Below are positions 35,501-46,832 of a stretch of 64,000 nt of DNA, in pieces. How positions within the stretch are numbered: position 1 is the first letter of the stretch; each line of letters starts with the position of its first letter. Origin of the DNA: Balanoglossus misakiensis (taxonomy: Eukaryota; Hemichordata); the NCBI GenBank assembly GCA_040954595.2, contig CM082578.2:3720001-3784000 (forward strand), read 5' to 3'. Made by a program: the position numbers and the translations under genes. A model generated the notes under the pieces. The model was not told the origin of the DNA and did not search any database. It saw only the letters and a list, made by a program, of their open reading frames with translations.

Positions 35501-38500
35501 TTTGCTATTGTTTTTAGATGTTTCAGATGTTAGATCGTGTTGTTTAGACTGTTCGAGAAATGCTATCAAATATATCAGACTGTCAGTTCAGTTGATTATG
35601 GCCGTTTGCACGCCTGTTATCCGTTTTTCAGTATCGAAAATATGGTCGGTTTTCGTGAATTACTGATAGAGACTGTTGAATCAGTGAATATAGACTGCCT
35701 GTTTTCAGATGTTATTCAGAGCGATGGACATGAACCGGGCTGTCCGTTTCAGAGGACAATTTCAGTGTTGAATGCAAACAGCTATCTGGCCGTGTCGATT
35801 TTGTGTTTAGTTACACGAACGAGGATTGATGGTCACGCTTGTGTAGAGGCGTGTTTTGGATTCACTTGTACTTATTGTGAATTGTTGTGATTGTTACGTT
35901 TTCAGATCGAATAAAGTAAAGTATCTCAGAGCGAGTTTATTTTAACTTATACGGTTACCAAGACTCTGCTGCCTGTTGTTTGGTCCACATTCCCTGAGGG
36001 TCGCAAAAGCGAAAGAACCATCTTCAGTTTTCCTCTCAGTCGATTATAATTTCTTTCCGTCCGAACACAGAATATACTGACATTTTGTAAAGCTTCATAA
36101 AATGTACGTCAATCGCAGTCTGCCTCCACGAGAGCGAGGATGATTACTGTACACGGCAGTGGTACTTCTATCTTCCGGGCCCAGCTTACAAGCTGCCTGG
36201 TGTTCTGCGCGCGATCTACACTGCCTGGGAATACCTTTTCTCGTACGCTAAGCGAAAGAACTATCTTCGTTGTAGGGAGTTATTTTTCATACCAAACAGT
36301 GTAAGAATCCCTAAGTAAGGTTCTAACCAGGACCGTTCAGTTTTTACGGCTGGGGGCGGCAAAATCCAGGGGAGGTCACTTAAAGTTTGAAGTCCAAAAG
36401 GGGGTCATCTTTTTTAAAATCGTTTAGGGGGAGTCCTCAAAATTGCAGTTTCGCGCCCTTTATTTTACAAACACATTAGAAGATTCTAGGTTTATCACTT
36501 CTTTACACCCCATTTGCTGACGTTTTCCGATCTCGAACTTGTGACACAGACTTTGGTCGCCGCCATCTTCTCTGTTGTTAGGACAGAGCAATGCCTTATC
36601 GAATTGACTGTTCACTAAACGTCTGTGACCGAGGCTACGGCTGGAACATGGCATTCGTGTGAGACGAGCTACGCGCTTTAACGCGGGGAACTTCGTGACG
36701 AAGTCAAGCGCTGCATTATGAATTCTACTGCCACAACGAAGTACTTCATCTTCGTCTACGAACAAGTTCAGTTGTCGGACGATAGGGGCACGTTTACTCA
36801 AGTTCAACTTAACAGATTGGACAGTGTCCCCATAATACTGGTATTGTACAGCTTTAACTTGCTCCACTATCAAATTTGACACAAGCACAATCTACATTTC
36901 CACCAGATGACAACCAGCTGTATCTTTCATTTTCTCATCGTGACTCTCCCTCAGCCCTGTCTTCGATTGAAACCTGCATTCTCGATATCATGGAATGGAT
37001 GACCCATAATAAACTCCAGCTCAATGACAGTAAAACCTGCTTCTGATTCACTCCAAGTTTAACAGCTCACCAGATCCTGTTAACAGTGTCAACATTGGTT
37101 CCACTTCTGTCATACCAGTTTAATCTGCTCGCAATATTGGCATGATCTTCGTACACCTGCAAATCGATCTACAGTCACCTTCGCCGAATTGGATCTATAC
37201 GACGTTACATCACCAACGAGACTTGCCAAATTTTAGTCTAACTTGACTACTGTAACTCACTCCTGCATGGTCTCCCGGAAAACACAATCGCCTTATTACA
37301 CAAATAGCTCAGAACACTACAGCCAGAATAGTCATACAAACCTGGAGACTTTCAAAAGAAAACTGAAAACTCATATGTTCAAAAAAGCATACAGTGTGGT
37401 TTAACCATGAGCGTCATTGGCACAATTTCTTGTTTTGGATTTTGGCGCTATATAAACCTTTGTTTGTTTGTTTGTTTGTTTGTTTGTTTGTTTGTTTGTT
37501 TGTTTGTTGGTTGTGATTCTGTTCATTCTTCCGTGCCTTATATAGGTAGGTTTCCGCAACCGCGCGATGAATCGGAGAACGTAAGTTGTCACTCGCAACA
37601 ACTTATCCAAAGCGTTGAATCGGGAAATATCGACCACAGTAAAATTTCCGAAATCATTTCAATCAATTAGTGGCAGTAATTTCCGCTTCAAGAAGTAGTG
37701 GTGTCCCTGAGTGGACGCGGAATCTCGGAGTTTGCGCCGGGTACATGTCAAGTCCGCTTTGTTCAAGAGAGTGTACCGTGTCGGTTTCGTTTGGTACGGT
37801 GCCGGAATGTAGTGCGCGTGTATCGACCACAGAACTGGGCCATTCATTTGTCGATTTCAATCTGGTAGAAATCACGTGCAGTATGCGCGCGTTCGGATCA
37901 GCTGACTTACAGGGAATACGTGCGGGCCCAGAAAGCAAATAACCAAACTTAGACGATACCGTGGTTGGGCTGTTCGCGCCCGAAATAACATGTGAGCCAA
38001 CAAAATTCCAATACTGGTCGGCACCATTAGTACACAGGCCACGATTCATCACTGAAGACTGGATGAGCGAACGGCAAACCCTTCAAGTGACTAAAATTGT
38101 GAATTTCGTGGGTGATGATGTTGGTCAAGTCCGATGATATTTCAGGGGTGATCATTATGTCAATTGTTGGAGTATTCCCGTTTAATTCAAGCTCCGTTAA
38201 TTCGGTAAACGGCACGGTGCGAACATTTAAGGATTTGTCACCGAAAGTAGACAGCTTGATGTGTTCATAATGCGTAATTTTTGCAGACATCATGGGAGCA
38301 AATTTCTCAGTCACGAATGTTTTGTTTGCTCCCACATCAAACAATATGACAGCACGAACGGGGGAATTCTTTCCCGCGGACAACGGAACGAACGCGGTCT
38401 TGAGTAACACCGGTCCTGGGTTTCGCGGCTTATCGTCCGGAGATGTAGAGATTTTGGTAAAAGCTACGGTGCGTTTGTTGTGTCTGGGCAGATGACGCGG

Positions 38501-41500
38501 TCGGTTGACCCCTTGGTCGGAGTCGTTGCGGTGGCAGCTGTATTATGTTGTAGCGTGGAGTGGTGGCGTTTCTTACAGATTCTGCGGGAGTATTTGGATT
38601 TACATTCTTCAACTCTGTGTTTACCCAAGCAATTAAAGCAAGGTCCGCCTTTCTTGACAATATCTAGTCTCTGATGTGTATTTGTAATCACGGTGCAGTT
38701 CGATGCGAAATGTGACCCCTGGCAAAATGGAGAGGTCTTAGGCGTGGATCTCGGTTTTTGTTTAGTCCTACGGTGGACGATACCGACACTCCTCTGCTAA
38801 CTTAATCTGCTCTGCTAACTATACCTGCTTTGCTGTCGACCTGCTCTGCTATGCTAAGTCTGCTCTGCTGAGTTAATCTGCTCTGCTAACATAATCTGCT
38901 CAGCTGACTGCTCTACTGTCGACCTGCTCTGCTATGCTAAGTCTGCTCTACCATGGAGGTACTAGTACCCCCATGGCTCTACTGAGTTAACCGGAAGTAC
39001 TGGAGTACATTTTATGGATAAGATATTCACATGTGTTTTCTATTATCACTTACCGCTTTCTCCGTTCTCCGGCCGTCCAAATCAGTGTCCGAGTATATAA
39101 CAACTTCAGCAAGTCCGTGAGACGAGCGTATGTTTGTTCGTAAAAATGTACTCCAGTACTTCCGGTTAACTCAGTAGAGCAGACTTAGCATAGCAGAGCA
39201 GGTCGACAGTAGAGCAGATAGTTAGCAGAGCAGATTATGTTAGCAGAGCAGTTTAACTCAGTAGAGCAGACTTAGCATAGCAGAGCAGGTCGACAGTAGA
39301 GCAGATAGTTAGCAGAGCAGATTATGTTAGCAGAGCAGATTAACTCAGCAGAGCAGACTTAGCATAGCAGAGCAGGTCGACAGTAGAGCATAATGACTTA
39401 GATATAGTTAGCAGAGCAGATATAGTTAGCAGAGCAGGTTATGTTAGCAGAGCAGATTAACTCAGCAGAGAGCAGGTCGACAGCAAAGCAGGTAGTTAGC
39501 AGAGCAGATTAAGTTAGCAGAGGAGTGTCGGTATCGTCCACCGTAGTATCGTCCACCGTATGATTTTGGGTGAAACGCTGCTGTGAATTCAGCGGCCGGG
39601 TGTACTGAAGTGTCAGCTATTGACATCTCACCTGAATGTTTTCCGGTTTGAAGGACGTGTATCTCGTGAAGAATGGCTTTCCTCAGAGCCGCGCGCTAGT
39701 GTCCATGGAGAATTGCCGTGGTCTCTCGCGATATGTTCTCGTATGTTGGGCGGCAATTTCTCTCGTATCATAGGCACTAAAAGTTCGCCATAAGTGTTTC
39801 CTCCTTGCCCAGCGACTGGAGGCCCCGTACGTGATTTTAGATACAGTCGTAAAAGTCGTTCAAACTTTGTGCATCTCCGTTTGGTTTCTGTAGATTCCAT
39901 AACGCGGTCATGTGAGCGTCAACTATGGTATGGTTTTGTCCGTACCTTTCTTTGAGCATTTCAGTCGCGTGTGAGTAGTTAGCCTCGGTGAGCGACAGTC
40001 CGCCAACGGCTCTCGCTGCTTCGTCTTTCAGCACACTTCTCAGATAGGTAAACTTCTGAATGTTATCTAAATGGATGTCCGAATCGATCGAGGACTTGAA
40101 AACTTCGAAGAAAGATGGCCACTCTATCACATTTCCAGAGACAGTTTGTAGCTGGAGTTTCGGCAATGTTACAGTCTTTTGCTGGGCGGGAGCGTTTGGG
40201 TTGACGACGACTGGATTGGCTGTGTTTTGCATAGGAGCGGATGTTTCTAGTTTCATTCGATTTCTCCTCATAAATGTTGTGATGCGATGGATTCGATCAA
40301 AAATTGATGCTTGGTAATCACCAGAATTTCGTTTTCTTCATCAAATTGAGCATCGTCTGTCAACTCTAGTATTTTGATTTCAAGATCGGAGAGAAGTCGA
40401 TACTTGCTTGAAAGTTGATTGCCAGTCCCCTCTAGTGTGTCGAGTGTATCTGCTTTTTCGATACTTTCGTCTTCAAAATTGTTCAGGAAAGTTTCAGCTC
40501 GGTTGAGTAGTCGAGTCAATTGTCCACGTTGACCACGATGTGATCTCCTGAGCTTCAACAATGGTGCGGCTGCATGATTGATCCTCAGTATGTCCCTCTG
40601 CCTTGGCGTTTGATTCCTCTTCCGTTGTGTTGGCTTCGAGTGTATCCTGGTCTCGGCGCCAAAAAATGTGGGGGATTTATTAGGTAGGCCGTGGACTCCC
40701 TCGCGTATGGTTCTTTTAAAATCCACTGGAACAGACAACAAATTGGTGTCGTATAAACCAAAAGATTCGGTTTATTGTGTCGACACGTTCAACAGAGAAC
40801 AGAACGACACGTGCAAGGACGCTTACAAGTCTTGTCAGCTACAAGCCTATTCGAAAAACTAACGGCTCCTTCTACCCCCACCCCCAAAAGTTGCAATTTG
40901 TGTATGCAAATATAGTTTGAGCGGGAAAAACACTCAGCAGTGATTGGGTGAAAGTGATAACGGCCAGAACAACATACCTCCTCAGAATCAAAACAAGAAC
41001 ATGAAACTCATTTCTCTAAAATGTGTGTATTTTTGCGTTTTCTTATCCCAAAGGTTACACTATGCTGCTAAAAATCACTACCTTTGCACTTCTGGTATTT
41101 TGTCAAGTTTGAGTTTTATGTTTTGGTAACTAACTTTACCTGCTATATCGTCTGAATTACGAAGCGCAATTTGAGCATGATACTTTACAGCTAACGCTCA
41201 TTGCAATATCATTCCAACATGTGCCTTACAGCATAATACACATAGGATGTAGGACATTTATCGGACCCATGCCCATACAAAATTCGACTTTTAATATTCA
41301 ACGATTTTTAGAAAATAAAGGCAGGGTATGGCTGCACGGTTAACGATTTTTTCGATAATGCAAACTTTGCAGGTTGGTCATGAGGCCATTCTGTAGCGAT
41401 CATTATACACCGTATGATGATCACTAAAGACACTGTACAGTAATCATTGTAGACATCGTAAACTTCAATAAGCATTGATCAGCGAATCTTTATACAGGTA

Positions 41501-44500
41501 TCGCTCAGGTAAATGTGAATGGTTCACTGAAGACTGTAGTAAACCACTGGGTTTAATGTGCGAGGATAACGGTAAGTATATTCAGACAGTCCTTTCCAAC
41601 ACAATTGACCACCTGTGTAATTATGTGGTGTGTATACATTCAACATATTCCATTATACATGGAACGTAAATAAAATGCATACGCATGGTAAATACATTTA
41701 TCCGCGTGGAAGGGAGTCACATTGGAAATATCAAAATGAATCACGGACCATTATTTGTTGCTTTTGGTAAATGGATAATTCAAACATCTTTGACCCAATT
41801 TATGGAAATTCGGTATATTGTCATGCAAACATACATTTCCCTGGGGAGATTATGTTTCAATACATTTGTTGTATTTCATAGAAATTTGGCATTGAATGAC
41901 AAACATGTCTCTTGAGAGAACGTGTAATATATTCCTGTGCTACTTTAAGTCATGAGTGCATTCGCACTTTTAGAAATTCAATTTATATGCATTTTACATT
42001 TGCAACATTCAGATGATGACTTACTTCTGCTGCGGGAGAGATTGGTCAAGATAAGTGCCGATGAATTCAGAACAGCAGATGGGGTAAGAAAGGTGTCAAA
42101 CATTTGAGACTGATGTAGTTCACTGTATTGTATAAAGCCACGGGTTAGTGAAATGCACTTAAACGTACTATTTTGTTGACATCTAAAGCTACATACTAAA
42201 TGATTCCATATAAAGCCACGTACTAAATTATTGTCTTCTCTTTTTCCAGGGTATTAGTGTAATTGACAAGTTGGACACGTTAACCTCTGACCTTTCGAAG
42301 GAAAGTGTTATATTTGAAGGAACAATTCTGTTTGCAAAAGGTATTGTTATATGTTGTTGTTTTAACCAAGATGATTATGTGACATCGGTTTCCATCACAA
42401 CACCGTCCGCATTCAATATCATCCAATGATGTAAATAGGATACTCGTATCAGACGCAGAAAAAATAGCACCTTGCAATTATTGAGCGCATCGAAAATGCG
42501 TTCATTGGTTTCCACAAATCATGCAAATTATCGGTGACCGTCAGATACCTTACATGTAGCTAAGAGAAACTTTTAGAATTGGACGGGTCCAACTGTTGAA
42601 TGATACGCTGAATTCGAAGTGGGAAGATAGGTCTCCATTATCTCTTCAAAATTTTCCCCTCATCATTTTCCCCCAATGGTTACAAGAAATGAAACTCACT
42701 TCAGATTTTTCGGGCATTGGTGTAAAGCCGAGACTGACAGTCAGACAGAGTAAAAAACCTTTTAATGCCAATGATTACACATTTCAGAAACACTGAATGT
42801 CATGCAAAAAGTGATTGACAGAATGCAGAACCTAATTGACACCAATCCGAGCGAGAAGCTGAATCCTGGGCAGGCAAACCACATGACAAAGATAACAACG
42901 AAAGTATTCGACCAGTTATCAATGTTAATACTGAACGAGTCTAATTATGGACACGGACCAATCATCGTGAACACTTCTTCTCTTGTGCTGCATCTGGAAA
43001 AGAACTTTGTGCAGGACTTGTGCGACACCAATGTAATGATTGGAGATGGAAGTGGATTCAATATTCCACCAGTAGACAGTATGTTTCCACAATTGCCGCG
43101 GGACTCAGTCTTGAACAGGATGGTTTGTATACAAGTCGATAATCAGAAGACAATCTCACTTTCGTTTTCTATCGTACATTGCTCTATTCTGTTATATTGA
43201 TATTTGTCTAACTGTTGATCTTTAGGCCAGTCAAGTCATTATGGGAATGAATTATACGCTGATATTTGCATCGAGTTAGTGCATCTGTTGTCATATTTTA
43301 CAAAATAAGTCCATAAACATTTTTAATTATGATCTTTGGTTTAATGTACGATTGCGTTGTTGTCACAATGCATTCAGATGCTCGAGGAATATTTTTTTGT
43401 AGATTTTCCGTTTTGGTGGGAACCCCCACGGATTGGCAAATAAGACACATGGCTTCACTACCGATATACTGTCCCTGGAATTCAGAGATGAAGATGGTAA
43501 TGAGATAAAAGGTTGGTTTTCATTAACGCCATCAGTGGCGTCCTAACATTCGCATGGAACTCTCAAAAATACTTAGAAATCTTTGGAAATGACGTGCATT
43601 TCGGTTATAGATTGGGCTTGGGCATCAGCAGTGTCATAATGAAATACTTAATATTGTGGATATAATCAGTTACGGAGAAATACATCATTTTACTAGTTAA
43701 TGTGGCACCATTAAAACTAGATTGAAATGGCTCATATCTTTTTTAACAACTGTACACAGAAAGCCAGCGATGTATTAGTATAACAATGCTCGCTCATATT
43801 TTCATCGTGCGGGCGGAACTCGAGTAATGGCCCAATTGTGAGTTTAGTGTTGACATCAGTTTGAATTATCACAGAATATTTTCATTTTCAGTGAAAAATG
43901 CATCAGAGGATCTCGGCGTATGGCTTGGTAATGTTCAGACACCTATAAATGAAAGCACCGTCTCCGGATTGTACGTGGACAGTGAATCAGTCACCCACTA
44001 TGCATTGGCAGTAACGGTAAACCTCAAACACTATATACAACTAAGCGACTTTTGCATGTTAGCAACTCTACTCTTTGAAAGTACCATCAAACAACCCATC
44101 TTGGAGTGATGCTCAGCCCCCCGGGGGGGGGGGGTAAAGCCCTATGTAAAAGCGCACAAATCATAACCATGGGGATTTATTTCTTAGCATGCAGCATGAA
44201 CCATGCAATCACCATCCTCTCTGTCATCATGATCCCAGATGTGATGCCCAATGACACAACACGTGAATGTAACTCGCAAAACCAAACACAGCCAAGGTTT
44301 ACCTCAAAAAGTTCATTTGTGCCAATTGTTGAGTTCATTTTGTATTGATCTCTTATCGTTGTAGGCACTATCAAGGTTCTTTGCAATGCAAATCACCATG
44401 GAAACATCAGCGCCTGTCTTCGAGACAACTACAGCATACGTGTCACTGGAAAGACCTGACGCTGTCGGTGGCAACGTTGGTTTCCATTATGTAACTGACT

Positions 44501-45546
44501 TGGTATTTGCAGGGTGTACATCATCCATATTTCTACCTGAAGCAAATATCACCAGGACGGGCTTGTATTACATAGTCTTTGACCTTACCAGTGGTAAGAT
44601 TGTGGAATATTTTCATGATTAATGCAACTATTGTACAATGATCCTTGATTAAAATATATATAGTTTTTCTTACCTTTTTGGCTGTTCATGTTACTGTTAA
44701 TTTCAAAAATCAACATGCATATGTAGAAAGTTATGCTACAATCTTGCGGTTGTAATATAGAGCTGCCATTTGTTTTTTAATTTTACTATTCAACTTAGAC
44801 CGGTCCATCTAAATATGCTTACCAATTTATACATTTACATCTTGTTGATGCCAGATTATGACTGTATGTTGCAATTTGAACAAGCGATAACGGCCGCTGA
44901 ACCCGTTCAATCGTCCTGCATACACAAGTGTACACAAAACACATGGTATGCGTCCTGTATTTCTTTTGCCATTAGCAATATCAGTAAAAAAATGTTAATG
45001 AATGTCATTGTCTGGGTGCACACTACCAGTTGATTTTATATGGAATCGGTTAATGTAACTGTTCTGTATTTCTTTTTCTCTGCAGCCCATGGGATTGACA
45101 TCAAGGTTCTCACTACTCAACACAGATGTAGCTACTTTGATGAGAATAATTGGCAGAATGATGGTTGTAAGGTATGCAACTTGATTAATATCTTCTAAAT
45201 GTTGCAAACAAATTGAAATGCTCCATGTACTTCCAAGTGATGAAACTAAAGACAAGTGGCAATCAGTGTGATTTTAGGGGATACTAATCATAAATATGCA
45301 GCAGAACTAAAACTGCAGAAGGTGATGCACCTTCCGATTAATGTCTACAAGTTCTATTTAAAGTAACGCTGGGACGTGAACCAGGTGTTTGATCTTGTTT
45401 TAATTGCAAAGAAACACCCACTGATGTGTCAATACGTATTTTCTCTGCTTGATATCGTGCAGGTGTCACCAAGATCCAACTTCAATTCTACCCTGTGTCT
45501 GTGTAATCACTTGACTGTTTTCAGTGCAATGGTCGGAGTTGTTTAA
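32278..45546 (+). CDS. C-type-lectin-like / GAIN / GPS protein gene, ten exons
   Basis: Exons: 32278-32548, 41498-41571, 42013-42083, 42250-42340, 42788-43122, 43403-43511, 43892-44016, 44365-44593, 45086-45171, 45463-45546. All donors are GT, all acceptors AG, and every junction phase agrees, giving about 490 codons with no stop. Domain order: C-type-lectin-like domain (exons 1-2), helical GAIN subdomain (exons 3-5), GAIN beta-sandwich (exons 6-9) and a GPS with C-S-Y-F...W...GC and [18 protein letters not shown] domains of adhesion GPCRs and polycystin-1-like proteins self-cleave between L and T of HLT. Here a stop follows ten residues after that T, so no membrane segment is encoded unless the last exon uses a weak donor (ATG|GTCGGA). 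The first exon could instead start at the Met in AAAGAAATGG (32250), which is in frame. A possible AATAAA lies at 46343. Confidence 0.8.
32717..33001 (-). repeat. 3' LTR of the BEL/Pao element
   Basis: Starts TGTGGGGGGAG on the plus strand; matches the right LTR with scattered substitutions and small gaps. The inner border is estimated from where the match ends. Confidence 0.8.
33096..33740 (-). pseudogene. BEL/Pao integrase C-terminal domain
   Basis: Minus-strand frames give [20 protein letters not shown], then [20 protein letters not shown] and [16 protein letters not shown] with IHKLYPLQ. These match the region after the BEL/Pao integrase core (fW.RWs.EYL...R; W.lG.V; kLyPL). Frames are interrupted. 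Confidence 0.75.
33744..34060 (-). pseudogene. BEL/Pao integrase core fragment
   Basis: [20 protein letters not shown] and [20 protein letters not shown] match the integrase catalytic region of BEL elements (R-A-V-H-L-E-L; SDN with the second Asp). Its upstream end runs into the 245-bp tandem copies. Confidence 0.8.
34010..36250. repeat. Seven-copy ~245-bp tandem repeat inside the BEL integrase region
   Basis: The landmark CCTGGGAATACC (with small variants) recurs at 34017, 34263, 34508, 34754, 34999, 35245 and 36224. Spacing is 245-246 bp except the last, which spans an inserted LTR. Each copy repeats part of the integrase frame (REKVFPG on the minus strand). Confidence 0.9.
35275..36005 (+). 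mobile_element. Solo LTR, 731 bp, 5-bp target duplication
   Basis: An insertion relative to the other tandem copies. It begins TGGTCCGTTG and ends GAGGGTCGCA (TG...CA). AAAGC flanks both sides (35270-35274, 36006-36010), matching the uninterrupted sequence GCAAAGCGAAAG. An AATAAA lies near 35909. No second LTR or internal coding part is present. Orientation is inferred from the AATAAA. Confidence 0.85.
36460..36884 (-). pseudogene. BEL/Pao integrase N-terminal zinc-binding region
   Basis: [20 protein letters not shown] and [17 protein letters not shown] match the segment leading into the HHCC domain of BEL integrases. The frame decays further on. Confidence 0.7.
36885..37510 (+). mobile_element. 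5'-truncated CR1-like LINE fragment with (GTTT)n tail
   Basis: The plus strand begins at the reverse-transcriptase motif region ([20 protein letters not shown], then [14 protein letters not shown]). It continues with a decayed C-terminus ([14 protein letters not shown]) and ends GGCGCTATATAAACC followed by a GTTT microsatellite at 37457-37508. It is inserted in the minus-strand BEL element. Confidence 0.8.
37530..37645 (-). pseudogene. BEL/Pao connection region before integrase
   Basis: [20 protein letters not shown] matches the stretch after RNase H in BEL elements (S...kLlrvtAyvlRF). It abuts the protease remnant, showing that RT and RNase H were deleted. Confidence 0.65.
37663..38410 (-). 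pseudogene. BEL/Pao aspartic protease
   Basis: [20 protein letters not shown] resembles the BEL/Pao protease active site (LLD-S/T-G-S/A), here reading F-D-V-G-A. The later segment [14 protein letters not shown] and [11 protein letters not shown] matches the C-terminal part of that domain. The two pieces are in different frames. Confidence 0.75.
38464..38700 (-). pseudogene. BEL/Pao Gag zinc knuckle
   Basis: [20 protein letters not shown] and [15 protein letters not shown] fit the CFNCL...H...C and C..KHH-LLH pattern of BEL Gag proteins. Confidence 0.8.
38769..39560. mobile_element. Fold-back element with subrepeated long arms
   Basis: Ends are CGGTGGACGATACCGACACT and its inverse. The right end carries the terminal GTATCGTCCACCGTA twice. 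Arms are made of TCTGCTCTGCTAACT-like subrepeats with GTCGAC blocks. A unique ~150-bp centre lies between 39010 and 39160. TA flanks both ends. It splits the BEL Gag frame (QNHT on one side, [14 protein letters not shown] on the other). Confidence 0.88.
38946..38981. mobile_element. 26-bp palindrome inserted in the fold-back left arm, 5-bp duplication
   Basis: 38951-38976 is a near-perfect palindrome, CCATGG-A-GGTACTAGTACC and then CCCATGG-type ending. CTCTA precedes and follows it, while the right arm has a single CTCTA and no palindrome. This looks like a transposon footprint or a minimal insertion. Confidence 0.75.
39600..40640 (-). pseudogene. BEL/Pao Gag
   Basis: The N-terminal helical part ([20 protein letters not shown]) is followed, after a stop, by [40 protein letters not shown] and [20 protein letters not shown], the BEL/Pao Gag core. 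A frameshift at about 39880 moves the rest to another frame. Confidence 0.8.
40644..40661 (-). other. Primer-binding site of the BEL/Pao element
   Basis: Minus strand reads TGGCGCCGAGACCAGGAT five T residues inside the 5' LTR. Confidence 0.65.
40667..40948 (-). promoter_or_regulatory. 5' LTR of the BEL/Pao element
   Basis: 282 bp, starts TGTGGGGGATT on the plus strand and shares the same right border (CAGTGATTGGG) as the other LTR. No target duplication is clear. Confidence 0.8.
40949..41497. other. Remainder of intron 1
   Basis: AT-rich intron sequence up to acceptor CTTTATACAG; nothing else recognised. Confidence 0.7.
41498..41571 (+). CDS. Exon 2: end of the lectin-like domain
   Basis: [20 protein letters not shown] completes the domain with C-E-W, C-S and the final M-C-E. 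It is in phase with exon 1 across the 8.9-kb intron that contains the BEL/Pao element. Confidence 0.8.
45086..45546 (+). CDS. Exons 9-10: GPS motif and stop
   Basis: Exon 9 (45086-45171) encodes [14 protein letters not shown] and exon 10 (45463-45546) encodes [18 protein letters not shown] and TAA. The four GPS cysteines, the W and the HLT cleavage triplet are all present. Confidence 0.85.
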
Positions 45547-46828
45547 TCTGATGGACGATTCCACGTTTAGCACAGGGGCGTCCGTTTGGTCTACAGAAGT
45601 GACTAATCAGCTGATGCGACGAGTTCCAAACAAATGATGTACCATTCAACATGATTTCGTTTTTTCTTCTCAGATTTATTTTAGACTTTATGAAGCAAAA
45701 GATGTTCATATAAGCGTTTTGGAAATCGATTTTTCTTGATAATGCATTAAATGTAAAAATCATAGATTAGTTAGAGGTGCCCATAACTTTTCCGAAAGAC
45801 AAGCATTCCGTTGAGAATTTGATATGTCTTTAATAAGAATGCATTTTGTAAATTGGTTGCATGCGTCTATGATTGAGTTTGTTCATAAAAGACATGTACG
45901 ATGTAATTTATTAATTTCTTTGTAATCTGTCGGGATATGATATCTATCCATGTATACATGTATACATTGATCAATATTTCTGTTTTGTAAAAAACAGTAC
46001 TGTCACTTGCCATTTTAATAATCCGTAATTGTACTAGTCATTAATTGGTGGACTTATAGTATTCTGAAACTTTAAAACAAATTGTGTGTGTTTGTCTTGG
46101 ATTGCTCTGGATTATTCTGGTTGACATTAAAGCGTACGCTTACTGTTCACTATGTTTGTGTTGCGCTTTATTTTCCACGAATCAAATTATATTTAATTGA
46201 TGAAGCCCTCTTCCGCCATTTCCATCCCTTTTGGGGGCACAAAACAACCGTGCAAGTTGTGCATAGTTTTTTTCCTGAATAACTGAAATCAAACGTAAGA
46301 AATATGCAAAATCAACTGAACTGAACTTTTCCTTTGAGAAGAAATAAACCACAGAAATCACAGTAATCATGACCATCACTAAAAACTACTTATACCATTG
46401 TTTGTAAATGTATCCCAATATTGACCACGAAAAGTGTTAACGAACAATAACAGGTAAAGAAAACGATTCATGTTCCCTCTGTATCTTGGTTAGAATTCTG
46501 AACCAAATCATCTCTTCAGTATGTGATGAGAAATTCCTGATGTGTGTAAGCTTTGATATAAAGTCTACTGAATCACGTGTTTCATTTACAAATACCATTC
46601 AGAACAGTGTACCTTATTCATTGGTGCATAAGGCCAAGGAATTACACTATCCAAGTGTTCTAGTGGATGAGGTCAAGGTGGGCAATGGAACCTTTTTCAT
46701 ACAATTTAGCATTTTCCAAAAGTGGCGGCCATATTCCTTAGCGGCAAAGCTTCGTTATTTATCTGGTTAAAACGTTTCTGGGTAGATTTTGCAGATACTT
46801 TCTGACCATATGTGCTGTGTTGAATTCA
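45547..46828. other. Sequence after the GPS gene
   Basis: Probable 3' UTR (AATAAA at 46343-46348) and intergenic DNA. An open frame at 46486-46770 has an acceptor-like TCTTGGTTAG before it but matches nothing I know. Confidence 0.5.
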
Positions 46829-46832
46829 TAAG

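Larger units (their letters stand above)
32717..40948 (-). mobile_element. BEL/Pao retroelement in intron 1, heavily rearranged
   Basis: LTRs at 32717-33001 and 40667-40948 share TTATTAGGTAGGCCG and CGAAAAACTAA and clearly differ, so the insertion is not recent. From the 5' LTR (right) on the minus strand come Gag, a CCHC/CxxC knuckle, an aspartic protease, a fragment between RNase H and integrase, integrase N-terminus, core and C-terminal domain. Reverse transcriptase is gone: the sequence after the protease jumps to [21 protein letters not shown]. Four later events disrupt it: a LINE fragment (~36885-37510), a fold-back element (38769-39560), a 245-bp tandem amplification (34010-36250) and a solo LTR inside that. 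Confidence 0.85.

Noticed and set aside
35418-35890. Open frames in the 35.3-36.0 kb insertion
   Set aside because: They lie inside a solo LTR with TG...CA ends and a target duplication, and resemble no protein.
44120-44132. Poly-G run in intron 7 of the GPS gene
   Set aside because: Simple low-complexity tract; nothing supports a functional role.
44770-45033. Frame with [20 protein letters not shown] as an extra exon of the GPS gene
   Set aside because: Including it breaks the phase into the GPS exon; joining 44593 directly to 45086 keeps the frame and the domain pattern.
46486-46770. 95-codon open frame after the GPS gene
   Set aside because: An acceptor-like sequence precedes it but no donor, membrane segment or known domain supports it.
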